Made by a program: the position numbers and the translations under genes. Source: JACQFV01 sp964593585 (GTDB lineage Bacteria > Zixibacteria > MSB-5A5 > WJJR01). Taken from it: a DNA stretch of 64,000 bases. Each line of letters begins with the position of its first letter. The first letter of the stretch is position 1. The notes under the pieces are model-generated. The model was not told the origin of the DNA and searched no databases. It saw nothing but the letters and a program-made list of their open reading frames with translations. This document shows, piece by piece, positions 16,506 through 25,354 of this stretch. Where the stretch lies: positions 1-64,000 of the forward strand of contig CAZQIZ010000017.1 of the NCBI GenBank assembly GCA_964593585.1. The letters run 5' to 3'.

Positions 16506-17579
16506 TCAGAGGAGGCGTCCGGAGTCGGCGGGCGTGTGGGTGACGCCCAGATGCTGGAAGGCGCGCGGCGTGGCGGATCGCCCGCGCGGCGTGCGGTCGA
16601 GGAACCCTTCCTGGATCAGGTAGGGTTCGTAGATTTCCTCAAGGGTTTCGGCCTCTTCGGCGACGGCGACCGCGAGGGTGTTGAGGCCGACCGGGCCGCC
16701 GCGGAACTTGTGGATCAATGTCTCGAGGATCTTGAGATCCATCTCGTCAAGCCCGGCCGCATCGACATTGAGCGCGGTGAGCGAGGCAGCGGCGACCTGG
16801 CGGTCGATGGTGTGCACGCCCTGCACTTCGGCGAAGTCGCGCACCCGGCGCAGGAGGCGGTTGGCAATGCGCGGCGTGCCGCGCGACCGACGCGCGATCT
16901 CATGCGCGCCATCCCCGCCGATGGCGACGCCAAGAATTCCGGCGGAGCGGGTCACGATGTGGGTCAGATCATCGGCGCTGTAGTAATCGAGACGCCCGAC
17001 CACGCCGAATCGCGAGCGCAAAGGCGATGTGAGCAGCCCGGCGCGTGTGGTGGCGCCGACGAGGGTGAATTTCTTCAGCGGCAGCTTGACCGCGCGCGCC
17101 GCCGGTCCCTTGTCGATCACGATGTCGAGCGTGAAGTCCTCCATCGCCGGGTAGAGATACTCCTCGACGATGGTGTTGAGACGGTGGATCTCATCGACGA
17201 AGAGGACCGAGCGTTCCTCGCAGTTGGTCAGCAGTCCGGCCAGATCGGCGGCGCGTTCGAGCGCCGGCCCGGAGGTCGATTTGAGCGGCACTTCCAGTTC
17301 GTTGGCGATGATGTTGGCCAGCGTGGTCTTCCCCAGCCCGGGGGGGCCATAAAGCAGGACATGATCGAGTGCCTCGCCGCGTTTCTTGGCCGCCGAGATG
17401 AAGACGCGCAGATTGTCGAGCAGTCCCTTCTGTCCGACGAAATCCTCGAAGCGGCGGGGCCGTACCGAGCCCTCCACGGCCAGATCGTCGGCCAACGGCG
17501 CGGGGGTGGTGAGACGTCCCAGCGGCTCCTTCTCGGCGCGTTTGGGAAAGATGGGACGTTGGGGACGGTCGGATGGCAT
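16506..17579 (-). CDS. ruvB: Holliday junction helicase subunit RuvB
   Basis: A 357-residue AAA+ ATPase that drives branch migration with RuvA. Walker A GPPGLGKTT, Walker B VDEIHRL, sensor 1 VGATTRAGLLTSPLRSRFG and the C-terminal winged helix (KFRGGPVGLNTLA) are all present. The C-terminus is extended by about 20 residues (HLGVTHTPADSGRLL). It lies 11 bp downstream of ruvA, giving the standard ruvC-ruvA-ruvB order. Confidence 0.97.
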   Translation of the reverse strand: MPSDRPQRPIFPKRAEKEPLGRLTTPAPLADDLAVEGSVRPRRFEDFVGQKGLLDNLRVFISAAKKRGEALDHVLLYGPPGLGKTTLANIIANELEVPLKSTSGPALERAADLAGLLTNCEERSVLFVDEIHRLNTIVEEYLYPAMEDFTLDIVIDKGPAARAVKLPLKKFTLVGATTRAGLLTSPLRSRFGVVGRLDYYSADDLTHIVTRSAGILGVAIGGDGAHEIARRSRGTPRIANRLLRRVRDFAEVQGVHTIDRQVAAASLTALNVDAAGLDEMDLKILETLIHKFRGGPVGLNTLAVAVAEEAETLEEIYEPYLIQEGFLDRTPRGRSATPRAFQHLGVTHTPADSGRLL

Positions 17580-17590
17580 GGGTTTGTCCG

Positions 17591-18196
17591 TCAGGCCGGC
17601 GAGAGCGCCAGCGCCCGGCGGATCAGTTCCTCGGTGGTGACCGGGGTCTTCTCCATGGCGGCGGCCGCCTTCTTCACCACATCCTGCGCTTCCTGCCGGG
17701 AGTAGCCGAGCACGACCAGCGCCGCCATCGCCTCATGCGCGACGCCGTCGATGCCGGCTCCGAGTTTGACCGTCTCGCCGACACCGGCGCCGGCCTTTTC
17801 GATTTTGTCCTTCAATTCCACCACGATCCGTTCGGCGGTCTTCTTGCCGACGCCCGAGACCCGCGCCAGCATCGCAACGTCCTCGTAGGCGATGGCACGG
17901 CGGATTTCGGCCACGGTCAGCCCGGAGAGCACTGCCAGCGCGACTTTGGGCCCGACGCGCGAAACGCCGAGCAGCAGATCGAAGAGGGCGCGTTCCGACT
18001 CGCTGGCAAAACCGAAGAGGAGATGGGCATCTTCGCGCACTACCAGCCGGGTCAGAACCCGGCAGCGGGTGCCTTCGGCGGGCAGACGGTCAAAGGTCGA
18101 CAGCGGGATCGCCAGCTCATACCCGACGCCGCTGCACGACACGATGGCGCGTGTCGGCATCCGTTCGACCAGTTCCCCTTCGACAAAGGTGATCAT
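17591..18196 (-). CDS. ruvA: Holliday junction DNA-binding subunit RuvA
   Basis: A 201-residue RuvA. The N-terminal OB-fold begins MITFVEGELVERMP, followed by the helix-hairpin-helix pair (LLGVSRVGPKVALAVLSG and ARVSGVGKKTAERIVVELKD), a flexible linker and the C-terminal RuvB-binding domain (HEAMAALVVLGYSRQEA). It holds the four-way junction while RuvB pumps DNA. The start is 3 bp after the ruvC stop. Confidence 0.96.
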   Translation of the reverse strand: MITFVEGELVERMPTRAIVSCSGVGYELAIPLSTFDRLPAEGTRCRVLTRLVVREDAHLLFGFASESERALFDLLLGVSRVGPKVALAVLSGLTVAEIRRAIAYEDVAMLARVSGVGKKTAERIVVELKDKIEKAGAGVGETVKLGAGIDGVAHEAMAALVVLGYSRQEAQDVVKKAAAAMEKTPVTTEELIRRALALSPA

Positions 18197-18199
18197 CGT

Positions 18200-18685
18200 C
18201 TATACCTCGATGGCGGCGCGGCTGCGGTGCAAATGGCAAAGGGCGATGGCGGCGGCATCGGCGCAGTCGGCCGGCTCCGGCGCGCGCATCAGACGGAGGA
18301 GCCGCTGGACCATGAAGGCCACCTGCTCCTTCGACGCGTGGCCGTTGCCGGTCACCGACTGCTTGACCTGCAGCGCGGTGTAGGAGCGTACCGGGATGTT
18401 GTTCAGCGCCGCGCCCAGCATCGCCGCGCCCCGCGCCTGGCCCAGGGCCAGCGCCGCCTTGGTGTCGCGCGCCAGAAAGACATCCTCGATGGCGACCTCA
18501 TCTGGCGTGTGCGCATGGAGGACCTCGCCCACCCGCCGGCAGATTGCCAACAGCCGTCCGGCCATGTCCTCGGCCGCGCGGGTGTGGATCGCCCCAAAGG
18601 CGACCAACTGGGGATGCTCGGCATCCCCGGAGACAATGGCCCAGCCGGTGGTTCCCAGGCCGGGATCGATGCCCATGACGATCAT
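18200..18685 (-). CDS. ruvC: Crossover junction endodeoxyribonuclease RuvC
   Basis: A 161-residue resolvase that nicks Holliday junctions. It has the first catalytic Asp in MGIDPGLGTTGWAIV, a Glu in VAIEDVFLA, the KQSVTGNGHASKEQV segment, and the terminal acidic pair in ADCADAAAIALCH. The ATG at 18685 is chosen so that the protein begins MIVMGIDPG; an upstream ATG at 18706 adds seven residues. First gene of ruvCAB. A terminator separates it from yebC. Confidence 0.95.
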   Translation of the reverse strand: MIVMGIDPGLGTTGWAIVSGDAEHPQLVAFGAIHTRAAEDMAGRLLAICRRVGEVLHAHTPDEVAIEDVFLARDTKAALALGQARGAAMLGAALNNIPVRSYTALQVKQSVTGNGHASKEQVAFMVQRLLRLMRAPEPADCADAAAIALCHLHRSRAAIEV

Positions 18686-18744
18686 CGGCGCGGACTCTCC
18701 CCCCACGGCGGAATGTATGCCCCCCGCCCGATCCGCAACATCAT

Positions 18745-18776
18745 AAAAAAACGCCCCCGCTGAACGGCGGGGGCGT
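18745..18776 (-). terminator. Intrinsic terminator of yebC
   Basis: A 10-bp stem (18751-18760 with 18767-18776, arm ACGCCCCCGC) with a 6-nt loop. On the minus strand it is followed by seven Ts. It ends the yebC transcript just before ruvC, so ruvCAB probably has its own promoter or depends on read-through. Confidence 0.85.
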
Positions 18777-18797
18777 CAAGCCGTGACCGGTCCCAAC

Positions 18798-19550
18798 TCA
18801 GGCGGCGCTGAACTGCTCCATCACCGACGCCTCGATGTCGAAGTTGGCGTAGACATTCTGGACATCGTCGTGGTCCTCAAGCGCCTCCATCAGTTTCATC
18901 ATCTGCTGGGCTTCCTTGCCCTCAAGTTTGACCGACGTGGAAGGCACCATGGCGATTTCGGCGGAGGCCATGGGAATCTTGCGCGCTTCGAAGGCGGATT
19001 TGACCGCCTCGAAGACCTGCGGCGAGCAGTTGACCGTATGCACGCCGTCTTCGGATTTGACATCATCGGCGCCGGCCTCGAGGGCGATTTCCATCACCTG
19101 GTCTTCCGAGGCGGCGGAGGCGTCGATTTCGATTACGCCCTGTTTGCTGAAGATCCATCCGACACTGCCGTTTTCGCCGAGGTTGCCGCCGTTTTTGGAG
19201 AGGATGTGGCGCAGTTCGCCGACGGTGCGGTTGCGGTTGTCGGTGACCGCCTGCATGAGGATGGCGACGCCGCCGGGACCGTAGCCCTCGTACTGGATTT
19301 CCTCATATGCCTGCCCGGGAAGTTCGCCGGTGCCGCGCTGGATAGCCTTCTTGATGTTGTCGGCGGGCAGGTTCTGGCTGCGGGCGGTCAGAAGCGCGGT
19401 GCGCAGGCGCGGGTTGGAACTGGGGTCCCCCCCGCCGGCACGCGCCGCGACCGTGATTTCCTTGATCAGCTTGGTGAAAATGCGCCCGCGGGCGGCGTCG
19501 ATCGCGCCCTTCTTGCGCTTAATGGTTGACCATTTGGAATGACCCGACAT
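18798..19550 (-). CDS. yebC: YebC/PmpR-family protein
   Basis: A 250-residue protein of the YebC family, beginning MSGHSKWSTIKRKKGAIDAARG with the typical GGGDPSSNPRLRTAL and GYGPGGVAILMQ motifs. YebC proteins act as transcription regulators and, more recently, as factors that help ribosomes through proline-rich stretches. The neighbourhood with ruvC is conserved in many bacteria. GAGGG lies immediately upstream of the start, and a strong terminator follows. Confidence 0.95.
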   Translation of the reverse strand: MSGHSKWSTIKRKKGAIDAARGRIFTKLIKEITVAARAGGGDPSSNPRLRTALLTARSQNLPADNIKKAIQRGTGELPGQAYEEIQYEGYGPGGVAILMQAVTDNRNRTVGELRHILSKNGGNLGENGSVGWIFSKQGVIEIDASAASEDQVMEIALEAGADDVKSEDGVHTVNCSPQVFEAVKSAFEARKIPMASAEIAMVPSTSVKLEGKEAQQMMKLMEALEDHDDVQNVYANFDIEASVMEQFSAA

Positions 19551-19637
19551 AGCCCTCTATCTCCCGTGCGAATCGCCAGACAAACGGTGAAGATAAGTCA
19601 TCCGTCCGCGCTGGGCAAGGCCGCGGGCAGGCGACGG

Positions 19638-20330
19638 TCATTCCGGCGTGACGCTGAAGATCAGGCCGGCCGACGCCGACAGGTAGCGCACATTGCGATC
19701 GGCGGTGAAGACGTTGTTGAAGATCGCATCCAGCGACAGCCGCACGGTCGGCGAGACGCGCACCAGCACCCCGGGGCCGAAGGACACGCCGAGATCGGTG
19801 AACGATTCCGAGCGGGCATAGTCGTTGGTGGTGCCGCTGTTGCGGACCTGGCGGAATTCCGCCTTCAGCTTGCTGACATACAGCCCGGCGCCCGCCTGCA
19901 GGAACGGATTGATGCTGCTTTCCGGCTGGAGGAAATAACGCGCCCGCGCGCCGAAGTGCACCGTGCGCCAGGTCAGCTCGGCTTCGTCCAAGCCCTCGTA
20001 GGGAGCCGAGTGGAAGTCGAGGAAGTCCTGGAGCACCGACTCGTCGAAGGTACCGAAATAGACTTTGAACTCGCCACCGACGGAGAGACGGTCGGTCAGC
20101 ATACGGTCGATGGCGCCCGCCAGGCCGGGGCCGGGTTCGATGTCGGAGCCCATGTCGACATACGGGACATCGTCCATGACCGGCGACGGGTAATCGTCGG
20201 TGGGCAGGTAGAAGAGCCCATACGGCCCGAACATGATCTCACCCTTCTTGACCTCGGCCTGCGCCACGGCGGCGCAGGCAGTGACCGCAATCACCGCGAC
20301 CAACAGAATGACCAGAAACTGTCTGTTCAC
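19638..20330 (-). CDS. Outer-membrane beta-barrel protein
   Basis: A 230-residue protein with a signal peptide (MNRQFLVILLVAVIAVTACAAVAQA, cut here as residues 1-25 ending AQA). The rest has alternating hydrophobic and polar strands, Tyr/Phe-rich turns, an INPFLQAGAGLYV segment and a terminal hydrophobic strand, typical of OmpW/OmpA-like barrels. A small outer-membrane channel or structural protein is likely; substrate unknown. It is the last of three barrel genes in the region. Confidence 0.75.
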   Translation of the reverse strand: MNRQFLVILLVAVIAVTACAAVAQAEVKKGEIMFGPYGLFYLPTDDYPSPVMDDVPYVDMGSDIEPGPGLAGAIDRMLTDRLSVGGEFKVYFGTFDESVLQDFLDFHSAPYEGLDEAELTWRTVHFGARARYFLQPESSINPFLQAGAGLYVSKLKAEFRQVRNSGTTNDYARSESFTDLGVSFGPGVLVRVSPTVRLSLDAIFNNVFTADRNVRYLSASAGLIFSVTPE

Positions 20331-20441
20331 CGGACCCTCCCCATCACAATCGTCGCTGCATCGCCCGCGCCGCGATCTGGCGCGTATCGCATACTACCGA
20401 CATGCGGCGCAATTATTCGCCGGAATGCGGCTGCAATCCAG

Positions 20442-20476
20442 AAAAAGAAATGCCCGCCTCCGGTCGGAGGCGGGCA
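20442..20476 (-). terminator. Intrinsic terminator after the second barrel gene
   Basis: An 11-bp perfect stem (20451-20461 with 20466-20476, arm TGCCCGCCTCC) and a 4-nt loop. On the minus strand it is followed by TTTCTTTTTC. It sits 25 bp after the stop codon of the gene at 20501-21070. Confidence 0.85.
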
Positions 20477-20500
20477 CTGGACTGCCAGATTCATGCGGAG

Positions 20501-21070
20501 TTACCAGATCCAGAACCGAAGCGACAGGTTCGCAGTCGAGCCGATGTTGGTCGAGGACTCCTGAAGGACGATCTCGTCATCATCGGCGGCTTTGATTTCG
20601 CCTAAGGATGTAATCGTCGGTCCCCAAGTGCCAACCAAATCGACACCCTCGGCCAACGGCGCCGAGGCTCCGAGATAGACGCCAAACGAGAAGTTGGTCC
20701 AGCTGTCAATCTCATCGCTCAGGTCTCCGCCCGGCGACCAGAGGTCGATCATCGCCATGCCGCCAAAGACGGGCGTGATGCCGTCCATCTTCATCTGCTT
20801 CTCGACTCGGACGCCAGCGCGAATATTCGTAATGCTCAGATCGAAATCCGCAGGGACCTCGCCCTCGTCGATATAGGGGATGTCCGTCTCGCTCTTGTCG
20901 AAGCCGAGAATCGGCTCAATCACCATCCCCGAGGCCATCTTGATAGGTAACACCATGTTGGGAACGATCCCATTGCCCGACCACACGACTCCAACACCCA
21001 TCTCAGCATTGGCCGTCCCGGCCACGCTGAGTAGAGTCAGCGCGAATAGAGCGATTGCGAACTTCTTCAT
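20501..21070 (-). CDS. Small outer-membrane beta-barrel protein
   Basis: A 189-residue protein starting MKKFAIALFALTLLSVAGTANA, a clear signal peptide. The mature part is made of alternating strands and acidic turns, and it ends in an aromatic strand (LSLRFWIW), the usual C-terminal signal for insertion by the BAM machinery. The start at 21070 has an AAAGGGAGGG ribosome-binding site. A sigma-70-type promoter and a terminator frame it as a single transcription unit. The function is unknown. Confidence 0.78.
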   Translation of the reverse strand: MKKFAIALFALTLLSVAGTANAEMGVGVVWSGNGIVPNMVLPIKMASGMVIEPILGFDKSETDIPYIDEGEVPADFDLSITNIRAGVRVEKQMKMDGITPVFGGMAMIDLWSPGGDLSDEIDSWTNFSFGVYLGASAPLAEGVDLVGTWGPTITSLGEIKAADDDEIVLQESSTNIGSTANLSLRFWIW

Positions 21071-21148
21071 TTCCGACCCTCCCTTTGAAAGGTTGTTGAC
21101 TTGCAATTGACTCCAAATCCACCCGACCCCCACCCGGGAGTCGGCGAG

Positions 21149-21177
21149 AGTAAATCACCGGGGCAGAATTCTGTCAA
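21149..21177 (-). promoter_or_regulatory. Sigma-70-type promoter for the 20501-21070 gene
   Basis: On the minus strand TTGACA (21172-21177) and TTTACT (21149-21154) are separated by 17 bp. The -35 matches the consensus fully and the -10 in four of six positions. Transcription would begin about 70 nt before the start codon. Confidence 0.55.
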
Positions 21178-21284
21178 GAGTATAATTCTCAACCATTTAA
21201 AAAAAGTTCTGTGGGTAATAAAAAGCGCGCGGCAGCCAAGCGGCTGTCGCACAACGCGTTACGTGATCGGATTTCTCGGATTTT

Positions 21285-22133
21285 CTACCGGAGCATAAAA
21301 ACCACACCAAAGCGCAGCTCCCACCAGTTGGTGTTGGACTTGGCTTTGAGGCGGTTGCCGTCATCATCTGACTTAACTTCGAAGGTCTGCCCATCAGTTT
21401 GAGTGAAAAGGTCCGTACGCGCGGTACCTTTCGAGTGTACTGTAGTAAACCGCGGTTCCAAACTGACTGCCAGTCTAGGACTTGCCGGGATCAGGAACCC
21501 GACACCGGCCGTAACGGATGTTGTGAGGCTCACTTCGCTTTCCAATTGATTGACCTCCGAGTTAACAGGACTCCCGAAATAGGCGGGCGGGTCAAACTCG
21601 GCTTTGCCTGTCGGCTTCCCGATCCCGGCACCCAGAAGAAGATAGGGCTGCCAGTGTGCGTATCCCCCTCTCAGGAAGAATCTTCCCCAAGCCTGTGCGG
21701 ACCACACGGAAGTATGGCCGGTATGCTCAAAACCGGGCGTGTTGGCGACGTCCAAGTCGAATCGGTTCATGGCGAACCCAACCCCAATGCAGGCAAAATC
21801 ACTCACGAAGCGGCCCAAATCGACACCAACGCCAAATCCGGTCTTGTTGCCGTCTTTGGGAGCCGATGCGGTCTCATCCTTCTCGCCGAAGCGTCCGGTT
21901 GGAAACGCCACCGCGCCGCTGGGCCAGACCACCCAAGAGTGGGCATTGGACTCCGGCTGGGCCGATGCGGGGGATGCCATACCGATCGACACGTACACAC
22001 CCACGAGCGCCAGAGTCACCGCGACAGCGGCAACACGGGTCTTCAGACCCGTGCACCGGCGGGAGGGCTCACGCACGGATCTGACGACCCGTGCCGCCGC
22101 TGATTGAGAGTTGAATGGATTCAATGACGTCAT
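21285..22133 (-). CDS. Outer-membrane beta-barrel protein with repeat-encoded N-terminus
   Basis: A 282-residue protein. A strong GGAGGGAGGCGAG ribosome-binding site fixes the start at 22133, but the usual signal peptide (VAAVAVTLALVGVYVSIGMASPASA, residues ~33-57) appears only after a ~30-residue basic stretch. That stretch is encoded by two copies of a dispersed inverted repeat (22034-22093). The mature part has barrel features (YLLLGAGIG, AGVGFLIP, terminal WWELRFGVVFMLR). Either the long n-region is tolerated or translation starts internally. Function unknown. Confidence 0.7.
   Translation of the reverse strand: MTSLNPFNSQSAAARVVRSVREPSRRCTGLKTRVAAVAVTLALVGVYVSIGMASPASAQPESNAHSWVVWPSGAVAFPTGRFGEKDETASAPKDGNKTGFGVGVDLGRFVSDFACIGVGFAMNRFDLDVANTPGFEHTGHTSVWSAQAWGRFFLRGGYAHWQPYLLLGAGIGKPTGKAEFDPPAYFGSPVNSEVNQLESEVSLTTSVTAGVGFLIPASPRLAVSLEPRFTTVHSKGTARTDLFTQTDGQTFEVKSDDDGNRLKAKSNTNWWELRFGVVFMLR
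22034..22093. repeat. Two inverted-repeat copies inside the start of a coding sequence
   Basis: 22034-22053 is CACGGGTCT-TC-AGACCCGTG, a perfect 9-bp palindrome. 22074-22093 is a diverged copy (CACGGATCTGACGACCCGTG). Both belong to the family also seen at 46243-46326, 48201-48236 and 8507-8616, and both lie inside the first ~35 codons of the barrel gene at 21285-22133. Confidence 0.7.
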
Positions 22134-22163
22134 CTCGCCTCCCTCCGATTGCGCAAATGATAA

Positions 22164-22182
22164 GGGCCGGAGAATCCGGCCC
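22164..22182 (-). terminator. Hairpin after the EF-G-like gene
   Basis: GGGCCGGA and TCCGGCCC flank a GAA loop around 22164-22182. On the minus strand it is followed by TTATCATTT. It lies about 25 bp after the stop of the EF-G-like gene and just before the ribosome-binding site of the next barrel gene. Confidence 0.6.
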
Positions 22183-22208
22183 CTACACAAATCGCGATCC
22201 CGCCATCA

Positions 22209-24299
22209 TCAGGCCTCAGCGGCCTTTTTGGCGGCTTTGGCCTCCTCGATCACTTTGCCGGCCACCTCGCGCGGGACCTCCTCGTAGTGCGAGAACTTGC
22301 GCGCGTAGGTGCCGCGTCCCTGCGTGAGCGAACGCAGGGTGGTCGAGTACTTGTACAGTTCGGCCAATGGCGCCTGGGCGCGGATGCGCTGCCATTTGCC
22401 CAGCGGCTCCATGCCGAGGATCTTGCCGCGCCGCGAGGACATGTCGCCCATGACATCGCCGGTGTAGTCATCGGGCACGGTGATTTCGACTTCGTAGATG
22501 GGCTCCAGCATCACCGGATGGCACTTCAGGAAACCCTCCTTGAAGCCCATCATGCCGGCGATCTTGAAGGCCATGTCCGATGAATCGACATCGTGGTAGG
22601 AGCCGTAGTAGACCGCCACGCGGACATCGACGACCGGATGGCCGGAGAGGCCGCCTTCGAGCATCGCCTCGACCACGCCCTTTTCCACCGAGGGGATGAA
22701 CTTGGAGGGGATGACGCCGCCGGTGATCTCGTCGACGAACTCAAAGCCCTCCCCGCGTTTGCGCGGCTCCAGGCGCAGGAACACATGGCCATACTGGCCG
22801 CGACCGCCAGTCTGCTTTTTGTGTTTGTATTCGACTTCGGCCTTGGTGGTGATGGTCTCGCGATACGGGATTCGCGGCTTTTCCAGGGTGACTTCGACCC
22901 CGAAGCGCTTCTTCAGTTTGCTCACCACGACATCGAACTGCAACTCGCCCTGACCGTTGATGATAGTCTGGTGGATGTCGGGCATCACCTTGTGCGAGAA
23001 GGTCGGGTCTTCCTCGTGCAGACGAGCCAGCCCCTGCCCGACTTTTTCCTCGTCGCCCTTGGAGGCGGCCTTGATGGCCATGTCGAGGATCGGCTCGGGG
23101 AAGGCGATCGGCGGCAGGACGATCCTCGCTTTGCGGTCGCAGAGGGTGTCGCTGGTGTGGGTGTTTTTCAGCTTCACGATCGCGCCGATGTCGCCGGCGG
23201 TGAGCACGCCGATTTCGGAGCGGTTTTTGCCGTTGAGGACATAGATCTGCCCGATGCGTTCATCCTGCCCGCGGGTCGAGTTGCTGACATCGTCGCCATG
23301 CTTCAACTGCCCGGAGTACACACGGACCAGCGAGAGATCGCCCAAATGGGCCTCGGAGACGGTCTTGAAGACCAGCGCCGAGAACGGCTCATCGGGGGAG
23401 CATTTGCGCTCAACGGCGGCATCGCCATGGTCGGGATCGGTCCCGGACACCGGCGGGCGCTGCGCCGGCGAGGGACAGTACTGGTCGATGAACTCCAGCA
23501 GCGGACGCACCCCGGCGGCGGTGGTGGCCACGCCGCAGAGAATCGGGAAGACCTTTCCCTGCGCGATGCCCGAGGCCAGGCCATCATGGATTTCCTGCTC
23601 GGAGAGTTCGCCGGAGCCGAAGAACTTTTCCATCAGCTCATCCGAGGCCTCGGCGGCCGCCTCGGTGATCTTGCCGCGCCACTCGGCGACGGTCGCTTTC
23701 AGCTCATCGGGGAAGGGCATTTCGGAGGCCTCCCCCTTGGCGTCGAACTTGTAGGCCTTCTGGCGGATCAAATCGACAATGCCCTTGAAGCCGGCGGCCT
23801 CGCCGATGGGCCACTGCACAGGCACCGCGCGCACGCCATAGCGCTCGATTAAGGCATCGACGCACTTTGGGAAACTGGCGTGCTCCTTGTCCATTTTGTT
23901 GATGAAGAAAAGCCGCGGGAGGGTGGTTTCATCGAGCATCTGCATGGTGTGCTCGGCGCCGACTTCGACGCCGGAGGGGGCATTGAGCAGCACGACCACG
24001 GTGTCGACCACGCGCAGGGCGCCGACGACCTCGCCATGGAAGTCGGCGTAGCCGGGGGTGTCGACGATGTTGAACTTCTTGCCCTTCATGTCGATGTGCG
24101 CCAACGCCAGCGACAGCGACATCTTGCGGGCGATTTCCTCGTCGGAGTAGTCGGTGGTGGTGTTCCCTTCTTCGACGCGGCCCATCCGGCTGACGGCACC
24201 CATGGTGAAGAGCATCGCCTCGGCCAGGGAGGTCTTACCGGTGCCGCCATGCGCGACGAGGCCGAGGTTGCGAATGTTGTCGGTGGTAAACTCCTTCAC
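22209..24299 (-). CDS. Elongation factor G paralogue (EF-G-like GTPase)
   Basis: A 696-residue translational GTPase with the full EF-G layout: G domain, domain II (FSALVFKTVSEAHLGDLSLVRVYSG), domain III, the domain IV TGGRGQYGHV motif and domain V. The P-loop reads AHGGTGKTS (residues 16-24) rather than the AHIDAGKTT of canonical EF-G; DTPGYADF and INKMDKE are intact. This variant P-loop marks the EF-G-like branch present beside the main EF-G in many bacteria, with unclear function. A main fusA is expected elsewhere. It starts at GTG 24299, supported by AAGGAGAG 4 nt upstream. Confidence 0.88.
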   Translation of the reverse strand: MKEFTTDNIRNLGLVAHGGTGKTSLAEAMLFTMGAVSRMGRVEEGNTTTDYSDEEIARKMSLSLALAHIDMKGKKFNIVDTPGYADFHGEVVGALRVVDTVVVLLNAPSGVEVGAEHTMQMLDETTLPRLFFINKMDKEHASFPKCVDALIERYGVRAVPVQWPIGEAAGFKGIVDLIRQKAYKFDAKGEASEMPFPDELKATVAEWRGKITEAAAEASDELMEKFFGSGELSEQEIHDGLASGIAQGKVFPILCGVATTAAGVRPLLEFIDQYCPSPAQRPPVSGTDPDHGDAAVERKCSPDEPFSALVFKTVSEAHLGDLSLVRVYSGQLKHGDDVSNSTRGQDERIGQIYVLNGKNRSEIGVLTAGDIGAIVKLKNTHTSDTLCDRKARIVLPPIAFPEPILDMAIKAASKGDEEKVGQGLARLHEEDPTFSHKVMPDIHQTIINGQGELQFDVVVSKLKKRFGVEVTLEKPRIPYRETITTKAEVEYKHKKQTGGRGQYGHVFLRLEPRKRGEGFEFVDEITGGVIPSKFIPSVEKGVVEAMLEGGLSGHPVVDVRVAVYYGSYHDVDSSDMAFKIAGMMGFKEGFLKCHPVMLEPIYEVEITVPDDYTGDVMGDMSSRRGKILGMEPLGKWQRIRAQAPLAELYKYSTTLRSLTQGRGTYARKFSHYEEVPREVAGKVIEEAKAAKKAAEA

Positions 24300-24397
24300 G
24301 TTTCTCTCCTTGGCTGGCCCCCAAATGGACAGAAAGCCGAAGATATTTCTCCACTTAGGGGGAGTCAACCCCGCCTTGTCAGATTCGCGGCAAAGAC

Positions 24398-25336
24398 TCA
24401 GGCGGAGCGGTAGGCGGCCAGGATACCGCGGGCGTGGCGTTTGACCCAACGCGCCAGCGAATCGGGAGCAAGGACACGCGCCTCGCCGCCGAAGCCCAGC
24501 ACCCAGCGGCCAAACTCCTCGATCGAATTGACCGTTACCGAATAGATCAAGGTGCGCGGGTCCTTCTGCACGAATCGCTCGGAGGGATGACGTCGCGCCC
24601 CGGCCACAATCCGCGCGGCATTACCGGTCAGCCGCACGGTCGCCTCAAACGGGGCGCCGAGATAGACTTCCCAACTGTCGCGGAAGAGCCGTTCGGCCGA
24701 CAGGGCCGGGTCGCGGACAAAGGTCTCCGCGGTGACCTTCAGGGAGCGGATGCGTCCGACGCGAAACAGACGGACCGCATTCTTGCTGTGGCACCAGCCG
24801 ACCAGATAGAAAGCGCGTCCGCGGAAGACCAACAGATACGGATCGACCCGCCGGATGCTCAGGCCGGAAGTGATGGCGTCATACTTCATCTCCACACGCT
24901 GCGAGGCGGCGATCGCCTGTTCGAGCGCGGCGAACAGACGCGGGTCGGTGACCCGGTCCTGCGAAGTGCGCGGGCGGACATGGAGAATGGGGCGGGCCGG
25001 CTTCGGCGGCGCCTCCTGCCAACTTTCGATTTTGGCCTGGATGCGCTTCAGCGTCGCCCGGTAGGCCGGGGTGTTGGCCAAAGGCCAGCTGTCCAGCGCC
25101 GACTGCAGGAGCGATTGCTCCTCGGGAGTAAACTGCGGCGGCGGAAACGCGGCGGTCGGCAACAGCCGGTAGCCGCCGTCGAAGTATATCGGGTAATTCG
25201 CGCTCGAAATGGTGTCGATGTCGCGGTAGATCGTGCGCGGAGTAACTTCGCACTCGCGCGCCAGTTCGGACACGGTGACCACCCGCCGTGTCTTCAGAAG
25301 CGAAAGGATGTGCAGGAGACGGTCGTGACGGGCCAT
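24398..25336 (-). CDS. WYL-domain transcriptional regulator
   Basis: A 312-residue YafY-type regulator. The N-terminal helix-turn-helix (VVTVSELARECEVTPRTIYRDI, split here as VTVSELAREC and VTPRTIYRDI) binds DNA, and a central WYL domain contains the FRGRAFYLVGWCHSKNAVR stretch with the usual Trp/Tyr-type residues, followed by a WCX extension (RWVLGFGGEARVLAP). WYL regulators sense nucleic acids or nucleotides and often control DNA repair or defence genes. Its targets are not evident. It lies 18 bp downstream of etfB. Confidence 0.88.
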   Translation of the reverse strand: MARHDRLLHILSLLKTRRVVTVSELARECEVTPRTIYRDIDTISSANYPIYFDGGYRLLPTAAFPPPQFTPEEQSLLQSALDSWPLANTPAYRATLKRIQAKIESWQEAPPKPARPILHVRPRTSQDRVTDPRLFAALEQAIAASQRVEMKYDAITSGLSIRRVDPYLLVFRGRAFYLVGWCHSKNAVRLFRVGRIRSLKVTAETFVRDPALSAERLFRDSWEVYLGAPFEATVRLTGNAARIVAGARRHPSERFVQKDPRTLIYSVTVNSIEEFGRWVLGFGGEARVLAPDSLARWVKRHARGILAAYRSA

Positions 25337-25354
25337 GCGCGCACTCCGGGCGTG

